Shown one piece after another: positions 1-7,100 of a stretch of 9,815 nt of DNA (position 1 is the stretch's first letter; each line of letters opens with the position of its first letter). The stretch is taken from contig DDUV01000004.1 of assembly GCA_002344975.1 (NCBI GenBank), forward strand, positions 15,250-25,064, in the 5' to 3' direction. This DNA comes from Saprospiraceae bacterium UBA2329 (lineage in GTDB: Bacteria > Bacteroidota > Bacteroidia > Chitinophagales > Saprospiraceae). Below the pieces are notes generated by a model. The model made no database searches. It was given only the letters and a program-made list of their open reading frames with translations, and was not told the origin of the DNA. Position numbers and translations under genes: made by a program.

Positions 1-46
1 TTATTTTTTTATCGCCCCTTACAGCACGCATTTCTCGTACAATGCA

Positions 47-3000
47 CTACCCGCGCGTCAGTACTACCCGCCGCGTCGCATCCGGCAGGCCGGCAGATTT
101 CACTTTCACCAAGTACATTCCGTTTTGTAAGCCTTTCAAATCGAGGCGTTCCAGTGTATTCTGCACTTCGTCCAATTCACTGAATTGCAGCAGCTTGCCT
201 TCTAAGCTATAGACCTCCAAGCGTACCGCCCGTCCAACGTATTGCGCCAAATCCACATTCAGATCGCCGCCCGTTGGGTTGGGATACACATCAAACTCAG
301 GGGTGAGGGGTGAGTGGAGAGGGGTGAGGACGTCAGGGGTGAAGGGTGAGCCAAGCCCGCTGTTGCTGCCCGTGAAGCTCACGTTGGAGAACGTAGCCGT
401 CACAGTGCTGTTGGCGGTGTAGTTGGTCGCTACCAAGCCCATCTGAATACAAGACGGCATCACGATGTTTTGCGCGCCTGCCGGGAACCAGTTGACCCCG
501 TTTGAAGACACAAACATGGTGAACTGATTGCCCACACGCGTGATGCGCAACCAATAGCGGTTCTGGCTCGGGAACTGCTGCATCTGCGCAGAACCATTCG
601 TAGCAATGCGGAACTCCCGCCGGTGATCGCTGCCTAAGTTCGTCATCAACTGCGCTTTCTTCGCGCCCGCTGTATTGTTTTCGCGCATCACGATGCCCGC
701 CCAGCCGCCGGCCAGGGGGTTGATGCCCGTCACCAATGCGGTGATGCTGCCGTTGCCGCACAAGGTACGCTGAGCGAAAGCCGTGGCATCGCCGGTGAAG
801 GGCGGTCCATAGAAGCAGTTGGTGCTGGTGGCTGTGTAAACGCCTGTGGCCGCATTGTAGGCAATGCTATTGCCATTGGCGCAGTTCACTCCGTTCGCTT
901 GTTGGCTCCAGCCGCAGGGCAGGCCGCCTACCGTCACGTTGGCCGTGCAAGTGACCGTATTGTTGCTCGCATCCTTCACCGTGATGGTCACCGGCACTAT
1001 CTGCCCCACCTGCTGGCAGGTGATGAACGACGGACTCAGTGTAATGCTCGGCGGGCCGCAGTTGTCGGAGACTGTTACCAGATCACTGGCATTCAATGTG
1101 ATGCTCTCCTGTCCGTTGAACGCGATCGTCTGGTTGTGGCAAGTGGCCATCGGAGGCGTGTTGTCTATGATGGTATAGACAAAGCTCCAGACAGCCGTAT
1201 TCCCTTCGCAATCGGTGTATGTCCAGGCGTAGGTCCGGGTGCCGGTGCAGACAATCGGATCCGGAACGTTGGTCACCACCGGACCTGTCGGCGTCAGTAC
1301 CTCGCCGCAGTTGCTCGTCACAGTAGGCGGCGTGGGCTGGGTGGCCAATGTCAGAGAGTTGACCGTAGCGGCGCCATTGGCCGGAACCGTAAACGGATTG
1401 CGCTCGATGGTATAGACAAAGCTCCAGAGCAGCGTATTGCCCTCGCAGTCTGTGTAAGAATAGTTGTAAGTGCGGGTTCCTTCACAGGTCAACGGAGTAG
1501 GGCTATCCACAATTGATACAAAAGCCGGTGCAATAGGCTCGCCGCAGTTGCTGTTGACCGCCGGCGGCACGGGCACTGTAATGGCTGCCAGACAAGCGAC
1601 CGTCGCAGCTCCATTGGCCGGAACAGTAAACGGATTGCGCTCGATGGTATAGACAAAGCTCCAGGTGGAAGATGTGCTTCCGCAGGAGTATGTCCAGGTG
1701 TATGTCCGCGTACCCTCGCAGGTAACGGGGTTGGGACTGTTGCTGATGACCGGGCCGGAGGGCGTGATGGGCGAGCCGTCGCAGGCCATTACTGTAGGCG
1801 GCGTAGGCTGTGTGGCCAAGGCCGGGCAGGCTACGATAGCCGAACCATTGGCAGGTACTACCGGATTGGCCAATGTGCCGGGCACGGTGCTCACCGGATT
1901 GGATTCAGCGCTGACGTTATTGGCGTCGTTGTCGCAGGCGCAGCGCGTGCGGATCGTTTGTGCCGGGCCGTCCTGATCGTAAACGGGCAAGCTCGTCGTC
2001 CAGCCACTGTTGTTCACATTATACTGCAGGGTAGAGCCTGCCGGGCAGGGTGTTCCTGTCGGCGCTGTGATGCTGCCGCCCGTGAGCGTACAACCGCTGC
2101 CGCAGGTGCTGTTGACGATGCCCACATTGGCCGGCGCCCCGCTGAAGGTGGGGCAAGGAGGAAGAGTAGTAGTGACGGTGAAGCAAAAATCACTCGTTCC
2201 GTTGCCAAAATCATCTGCAGGATGCACATAGACATAGTATGTGGTGCCTGCCATGGTATTACTTACCGTAAACTGTGCATTGAGTCCGCCACCACTGTCA
2301 TCGTCGCCAGTGACACAAGTCAGCGAACCGCAGGATCCCGAGTAAACGTTTACCTCTGGGTCCCAACTTGAACCTTGCTGAGGGAAGAAAAAGCTCCAAT
2401 CCTGGCCATTACCTTGAAATGTGTACCAAACGCCGGCACCGAACCCATCAGCGCTGGTTCCACAAGTTGCACCGCTATTGGGGATGTCGGGGTTGGCGCC
2501 AAGGGTTGTTCCGCATATATTGCCGGTCACAGCGGGTATGGTGATGGCATTGACGCAAAGGTCGTTTGCGGGAACTATGTTACAGTTGATTTCAAAATTT
2601 TGCGCAGAAAAAGCGGTCGTGTGCGCATCCAGTAAGATGTAATACTGAACCCCAGCCGTCAGTGGGCCAAAAGTGTAATAACTGGTGCCGGTAGAAGTAC
2701 CAATGCAGTTCCAACCACTTGAGGAACAACCATCGGACGCCAGCTTGTAGCCAAAGTCAACGGGGTCGCCTCCAACGCCATTGATGATAAGTGTGTGAAC
2801 ACCTGACATGGTTGGGGTAAAACTATAGACCGCCTCTGAGCCAACTGTGGAATTACCACAAAATGAAGTATTCCAAAATCCAGTGCCAGAAAGACTTGGG
2901 GAGACAGCTGTTCCGCAAGGCAGTGGGGTGATGACATCGCAGGGGCTTGGCGGGCTACAAACGCCCGGCGCCGTCGTTACAGCGGTGGATTCTGCACTTA

Positions 3001-3898
3001 CCATAGTGCCGTCACTGTCGCAAGCGCAGCGCGTTACGATGCTTTGCGTCGGGCCTGTTTGGGCGTAAACAGGCAAGGTGCTCGTCCAGCCGCTGTTGTT
3101 CACATTGTATTGCAGGGTAGAACCCGCAGGACAAGGCGTGCCGGTAGGCGCCGTGATGCTGCCGCCGGATACCACATTGCTGTTGCAGGTGCTGTTGACG
3201 ATGCCGACATTGGCCGGTGCGCCACTGAAGCTGGGGCAAGTGGCAGCCGTATAAACCACGTTGTCTATACCGATGTAATCCGAATTAGCCCCGGTAGGGC
3301 CGCCATTGGTAACATCGTACTTGAGCGCAAAGCGACCGCTCGCACCGCCGGGGGGCAAGCCGGAGAGGGTCGCAGAAAACTGTGTCCAACTATTGGGGTA
3401 TCCCGAAGTTGTCAGACCGTTGTTGACGGAGAGCAAAGTGACGGTAAAATCTGCCGGGGCGGTAGAAACCCCATTCGTGCTGAGCATCAAGCGAAGGCGA
3501 TCGGGGAATGCGGGGACGTCCACCGTTCTGGTATAAAAACTGATGACATCGCCGTTGTTAAAGGTTCTCATCGGCGACATGAGCCAGTTGCTGATGGTGT
3601 TCGCACCGGTGGTATTGTTGAAATTGGCGCCAATGTAGGAATCTGTAGCGCCATTGAACGCAGAAAAAACAGTGTTATTTCCTTGAAACCAGCCGGTAAT
3701 ACCTATTGGCGAACTGGCATTGACCAATGCCCATCCATTGCCGGGCAGCAGGGTGATGTCGTCGAAATTCTCTGTAAACGACTGGGCCTGCAAGGATGGG
3801 TAGTTGCTCCCGATGTAAAAACATAGCACCCAAAGCAAGTGCTTCCATTGGAGCACGCGGGCGATGAGGAAGAAACGGAAAGTAGAGTTGATCGTCAT
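47..3898 (-). CDS. Secreted multidomain adhesin-like protein with T9SS type A sorting domain
   Basis: This is probably a surface or secreted adhesion/binding protein exported by the Sec and then the type IX systems; its ligand is unknown. I start at the ATG at 3898 because the signal peptide begins there: R-rich n-region, LLWVLCFYIG core, cleavage after SLQAQ near residue 39. The frame also opens at 3976, but that adds an implausible 26-residue prefix. Approximate domains, numbered from 3898, are: choice-of-anchor-J/MAM-like sandwich 40-220; Cys-rich module 221-314; two PPC-like domains 315-440 and 441-581 (the second has VWYTF, VNVYSG and a GDDDSGGG turn); a second Cys-rich module 582-674; three HYR-like units 678-912; a more typical HYR unit 913-991; DUF1349/concanavalin-like sandwich 995-1181; low-complexity linker 1182-1200; sorting domain 1201-1283. 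There is no catalytic motif. Domain names rest on pattern recognition, so individual calls are tentative. The stop is TAG at 47-49, and I see no terminator hairpin in 1-46. Confidence 0.9.
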   Translation of the reverse strand: MTINSTFRFFLIARVLQWKHLLWVLCFYIGSNYPSLQAQSFTENFDDITLLPGNGWALVNASSPIGITGWFQGNNTVFSAFNGATDSYIGANFNNTTGANTISNWLMSPMRTFNNGDVISFYTRTVDVPAFPDRLRLMLSTNGVSTAPADFTVTLLSVNNGLTTSGYPNSWTQFSATLSGLPPGGASGRFALKYDVTNGGPTGANSDYIGIDNVVYTAATCPSFSGAPANVGIVNSTCNSNVVSGGSITAPTGTPCPAGSTLQYNVNNSGWTSTLPVYAQTGPTQSIVTRCACDSDGTMVSAESTAVTTAPGVCSPPSPCDVITPLPCGTAVSPSLSGTGFWNTSFCGNSTVGSEAVYSFTPTMSGVHTLIINGVGGDPVDFGYKLASDGCSSSGWNCIGTSTGTSYYTFGPLTAGVQYYILLDAHTTAFSAQNFEINCNIVPANDLCVNAITIPAVTGNICGTTLGANPDIPNSGATCGTSADGFGAGVWYTFQGNGQDWSFFFPQQGSSWDPEVNVYSGSCGSLTCVTGDDDSGGGLNAQFTVSNTMAGTTYYVYVHPADDFGNGTSDFCFTVTTTLPPCPTFSGAPANVGIVNSTCGSGCTLTGGSITAPTGTPCPAGSTLQYNVNNSGWTTSLPVYDQDGPAQTIRTRCACDNDANNVSAESNPVSTVPGTLANPVVPANGSAIVACPALATQPTPPTVMACDGSPITPSGPVISNSPNPVTCEGTRTYTWTYSCGSTSSTWSFVYTIERNPFTVPANGAATVACLAAITVPVPPAVNSNCGEPIAPAFVSIVDSPTPLTCEGTRTYNYSYTDCEGNTLLWSFVYTIERNPFTVPANGAATVNSLTLATQPTPPTVTSNCGEVLTPTGPVVTNVPDPIVCTGTRTYAWTYTDCEGNTAVWSFVYTIIDNTPPMATCHNQTIAFNGQESITLNASDLVTVSDNCGPPSITLSPSFITCQQVGQIVPVTITVKDASNNTVTCTANVTVGGLPCGWSQQANGVNCANGNSIAYNAATGVYTATSTNCFYGPPFTGDATAFAQRTLCGNGSITALVTGINPLAGGWAGIVMRENNTAGAKKAQLMTNLGSDHRREFRIATNGSAQMQQFPSQNRYWLRITRVGNQFTMFVSSNGVNWFPAGAQNIVMPSCIQMGLVATNYTANSTVTATFSNVSFTGSNSGLGSPFTPDVLTPLHSPLTPEFDVYPNPTGGDLNVDLAQYVGRAVRLEVYSLEGKLLQFSELDEVQNTLERLDLKGLQNGMYLVKVKSAGLPDATRRVVLTRG
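50..298 (-). other. T9SS type A C-terminal sorting domain (Por secretion tail)
   Basis: This is the last 83 codons of the minus-strand gene. The peptide has the hallmarks of the Por secretion/T9SS type A signal: an entry motif FDVYPNPTGGDLNV, a central LEVYSLEGKLL strand pair, a L..L..GMYLVKV strand, and a closing basic-hydrophobic RRVVLTRG. In this family the domain is recognised by the outer-membrane type IX translocon and is usually removed on attachment or release. It identifies the host as Bacteroidota and the protein as a T9SS client. Confidence 0.93.
300..349. repeat. Imperfect heptamer repeat GGGGTGA in the linker
   Basis: GGGGTGA occurs at 300-306, 307-313, 321-327 and 336-342, with a one-base-shorter GGGTGA at 344-349. 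On the coding strand these read TCACCCC and encode a Ser/Thr/Pro/Leu linker (SPFTPDVLTPLHSPLTPE). The tract sits exactly between the last beta-sandwich domain and the T9SS sorting domain. Its G-rich heptamer structure is unlike the surrounding coding sequence and resembles short tandem heptanucleotide repeats found elsewhere in bacterial genomes. Confidence 0.75.
1163..1867 (-). repeat. Three tandem HYR-like units of 77-79 aa
   Basis: Three consecutive units each open with an NP..VPANG motif and close with W-SFVYTIE/I. Between these lie a P.PP.V segment, a Cys-containing turn and a C.GTRTY.W/YSY.DC core. The spacings are 77 and 79 codons. At DNA level, 39 nt are identical at 1389-1427 and 1626-1664, exactly 237 nt (79 codons) apart. 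The units look like degenerate HYR/Ig-like modules and lead into a more typical HYR domain with D-N-TPP and V.DNCG motifs. They are probably a stalk or spacer. They are internal duplications in the gene, not separate genes. Confidence 0.8.
1877..2155 (-). repeat. Cys-rich module, copy 2
   Basis: This segment starts CPTFSGAPANVGIVNSTC and ends in the RCACDND...SAES region. It is a second copy of the module at 2975-3238. A 28-residue stretch (encoded by 1997-2080 here and 3083-3166 there) is identical in protein while the DNA differs at 13 third-codon positions. I do not recognise a named family. Each copy directly follows a beta-sandwich domain, so the module may be a hinge or binding insert. 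Confidence 0.8.
2975..3238 (-). repeat. Cys-rich module, copy 1
   Basis: This is the first copy of the duplicated module, lying between the choice-of-anchor-J-like domain and the first PPC-like domain. It starts CPSFSGAPANVGIVNSTC, contains the PCPAGSTLQYNVNNSGW core, and ends with RCACDSD and SAES. The ..RCAC.. motif and two further conserved cysteines suggest disulfides in the exported protein. The family is not recognised. Confidence 0.8.
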
Positions 3899-4034
3899 AA
3901 TTAAATGGAATTTTGGTGAGAAAAATTGGTGGATTATTATGTTTTTGGCAAAGCCAAAGGTCTTCAGGTGCATCATTTATTTCTTATCCGCCCGAAAAGT
4001 ACAAGTTTCATCGCTACATTGCTTCCTGTTTTCC

Positions 4035-4048
4035 AAAATATATATTTT
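4035..4048. promoter_or_regulatory. 14-bp AT palindrome, candidate operator or promoter core
   Basis: The sequence AAAATATATATTTT is a perfect inverted repeat in the middle of the divergent intergenic region. With the next base on the minus strand it gives TATATTTTG, one base off the Bacteroidetes -7 consensus, so it could be part of the promoter of the minus-strand gene or a regulator site. AT-rich palindromes of this size can arise by chance, so support is weak. Confidence 0.25.
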
Positions 4049-4094
4049 AACAACCTCAGGCCACTATCTGTAAGGCACATATTCAATTTCGGCC

Positions 4095-4102
4095 TATATT
4101 TG
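4095..4102 (+). promoter_or_regulatory. Candidate Bacteroidetes -7 promoter element
   Basis: TATATTTG is an exact match to the TAnnTTTG -7 consensus of the primary sigma factor in Bacteroidota, on the strand of the SprB-like gene. There is no good TTG/TTTG -33 element at the usual distance. Transcription would begin around 4107-4110. That leaves almost no leader for the ATG at 4113 but about 30 nt for the in-frame ATG at 4140, so the site favours 4140 if it is real. Confidence 0.35.
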
Positions 4103-4112
4103 GCCCCGCAAA

Positions 4113-7100
4113 ATGTTTACTCTTAAAACCTGTTTCCCAATGCCGATTGCCAGCCTGCGTCTCGTGCGCTTTTTGTTGATGACCTGCCTTTCATACGGAA
4201 GTATAGCCTCCGTATCTGCACAATGCCCTAGTCCGCCGGTTGTGACCGCGCCTGCCAGTATCATGTTGTGCTCCAATCAAAATCTGATGGTCGTGTTCAG
4301 CGGCACGGCAGGGGCAACTTTCAACTGGACGAACAACAACCCCGGTATCGGAATACCCGGCGCAGGTTCAGGCAACATCAACACCCCGGTCATTACCGTA
4401 TTGACCACACAGGTGGCCACCTTTACCGTTACGCCGCAAACAGCCCCGGATTGCATCGGCACGCCGGTCACCTTCACTGTCACGGTATCTCCAGGTACGG
4501 CGCCCCCCATACCGGGCGATACCACGATGTGCCGCTTTTCGCCGCTGCTGACTTTGCCCACCTCGCCGGGCGGGGTTACCGGCAACTGGTCGGGCATCGG
4601 GGTAGTGAACAACGTGTTCAACCCCATGGTCTCCTCCGGCGACCTCATCCAGTTGTTGTTTGTACCCAATCCCGGCCAATGTGCTGTGCCGGCCACCCGC
4701 AACATTACGTTTTTTCCTGAGTTGCTGTTCTTCATCGGCTCCTTCCCCGGCCCGTATTGCGAAGTAAGCGGCCCCGTTCCACTCACCGGCATTATACAAC
4801 CCACCGGAACACCAGGCACCTGGAGCGGCCCCGGCGTATTGCCCGGCAATATTTTCGATCCGAGCTTGGCCGGTGGAGGTTTTCACGACATATCTTTCAC
4901 TACTGCGGAAGCCTGCCCGGTAGAGGTATTTTTTAATATTGAGGTGATGGATGCCAGTACCCCACAATTTGACATTGTCGGCCCTTATTGTCCCGGAGAT
5001 ACGCCCACCGTGTTGCCCGGCACGTCCAATGACGGCTTCACCGGCACATGGTCGCCGGCGGTCATAGACACCGACATGCCCGGCAATACCATCTATACAT
5101 TCACGCCCACCGACGGCCAGGGCTGTATAGACGAGGCTGTATTGAATATAGTAGTGCAGTCTCCTCCAACCCTGACTTGTGCGCAGCAAAATCCCGTAAC
5201 CGTAACAGGCGGCTCCGACGGCTCGGCTACGGTGCAAATCAGCGGCGGCACGCCCGGCTACACCATTGCATGGAGCGGCCCGGTAAGCGGTTCTCAAATA
5301 CAAAGCGCAGAAGGTACGGCCACTATCACCAACCTCATGGCAGGCAATTACACCGTCACGGTCACCGATATGCTGGGCTGCGAACAAACCTGTACGTTCA
5401 CCATCGGAGACCCGGGTTGTAATATCCTTTTGGCCGCCACAGGCAGTAATCCATTGTGTACGGGCGCTTCCAACGGCAGTATCGCGCTGACGGTGAGCAA
5501 CAGCAGCGGCACTTTGGTTTTTGACTGGAGCAACAATACATTGGACGGGCAGCAAAATCCCTCCGGGCTGATTGCAGGAACCTATTCCGTCACCGTCACC
5601 GACGGCGCCAACTGTAATGCAAGTACTTCAGTCACACTCAGCGACCCCGCGGCCATAGCTCTCACTTGTGCGCAGCAAAACCCTGTCACCACGGTAGGCG
5701 GCTCCAATGGTTCGGCTACCGTAATGATCACGGGTGGCACGGCGGGCTACACCGTTGCATGGAGCGGCCCTTCAAGCGGCTCTCAAAATCAGGCGGCTGC
5801 CGGCACTGCTACCATAACCGGCTTATCGGCAGGCAATTACACCGTCACCGTCACCGATCAAAACAATTGCAGCCAAACCTGCACATTTACCATTGCCGGG
5901 CCGGTTTGCAACTTAGCAATTAATGCGCAATCAACGCCCCCCTCTTGTTTCGGAGGCAACAACGGCAGTATTGTGCTTTCTGTAAGTAATGCCAACGGCG
6001 CGCTATCGTTCGACTGGAACGTGAACGCCTTGGACGGCATTCAAAACCCAACCGGACTTACAGCCGGCGTTTATTTCGTTACCGTAACAGATGCTGCCGG
6101 TTGTACAACCAACACCCCTGTGAGCATCAGCAGCCCGGCCCAACTCAATTTGGTGTGCGCCCAACAAAGCCCCGTCACTACCATCGGCGGCAATCAGGGC
6201 GTTGCTTCTATACAAATATTGGGAGGTACTGCCGGTTATACCATCGCATGGAGCGGCCCGGCCAGCGGTTCGCGATTGCAACCCACGCCAGGCCCCACAA
6301 CCATTACGGGCTTGGTAGCCGGTGATTATTCCGTAACAGTAACGGATTCAAGAGGTTGCACAAGAACCTGTACTTTTACCATTGCCGCCGCCAATTGCAA
6401 TATGACCCTGACTATCAACGGCATAAACCCCACCTGCAACGGAAATACCAACGGCAGTATCACGCTGACCGTAACCAATTCAACCGGCAACGTTACCTAT
6501 GACTGGAGCGACAACACATTAGACGGCATCCAAAATCCTACCGGACTGGCAGCGGGTACTTTTTCCGTCACTGTTTCCGACGAAGCCGGCTGTGTGAGAA
6601 CCGGCTCTGTAACACTCAACAACCCGCCGGCGCTATCCCTGACTTGCAGCCAGCAGAATCCAGTGACCACCGTCGGCGGCATGAACGGCTCGGCAACAGT
6701 CAACATCAGCGGAGGAACACCGGGCTACACCATCGAATGGAGCGGCCCTTCAAGCGGCTCCAATACTTCGTCCAACGCCGGAGCAACGGCCATAACAGCC
6801 TTACAGGAAGGCAGTTATACAGTAACTGTTACAGACAATAACGGCTGTATGCAAACCTGTGCGTTTGTCATCAGCGGCCCGGGTTGCATGTTGGCAGTGA
6901 GTGCCGGTTCCGATAATCCGCTTTGCAACGGCAGCTCCGACGGCGAGATCACCCTGACCCTCAGCGGCGCGGCAGGATCAACTATGTTTGATTGGAACGA
7001 CAACAGTTTGGACGGCACGCAAAATCCCACCGGACTGGCGGCAGGAACCTACGCCGTGACGGTGACCGACGGCGCAGGATGTACAGCAACCACCTCCGTG

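Larger units (their letters stand above)
3899..4112. other. Divergent intergenic region
   Basis: This region of about 214 bp separates the two divergent starts and is clearly more AT-rich than the flanking genes. It holds a 14-bp palindrome (4035-4048) and a TATATTTG box (4095-4102). No Shine-Dalgarno sequence precedes either start, which is usual in Bacteroidota. Short open frames cross it on both strands, but none resembles a conserved protein. Promoters for both genes are expected here. I find no perfect TAnnTTTG on the minus strand; the nearest is an offset TATATTTTG read from the palindrome and a TACTTTTC at 3994-4001. Confidence 0.7.

Noticed and set aside
1..46. T-rich start of the window as a terminator of the minus-strand gene
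   Set aside because: The T run is on the plus strand and would be read as A from the minus-strand gene. No GC-rich hairpin precedes it in the direction of transcription.
899..1516. 205-codon open frame on the plus strand
   Set aside because: It is an antisense shadow of the HYR-like region, with an Arg-rich product and no family resemblance.
3044..3826. 260-codon open frame on the plus strand opposite the minus-strand gene
   Set aside because: It is an antisense shadow; the minus frame carries the domains. The composition is unnatural and no motif is seen.
4035..4048. AT palindrome as a transcription terminator
   Set aside because: It lies between divergent starts, not after a gene, and has no GC stem or loop.
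3864..4126. Two short plus-strand open frames (60-70 codons) across the intergenic region
   Set aside because: They begin inside or just upstream of the minus-strand gene start, have no conserved features, and lie in AT-rich promoter sequence.
4368..5555. 395-codon open frame on the minus strand opposite the SprB-like gene
   Set aside because: It is the antisense shadow of the repeat-coding frame. The product is a mixture rich in Arg, Gly, Ala and His without recognisable domains, while the plus frame has a signal peptide and clear SprB repeats.
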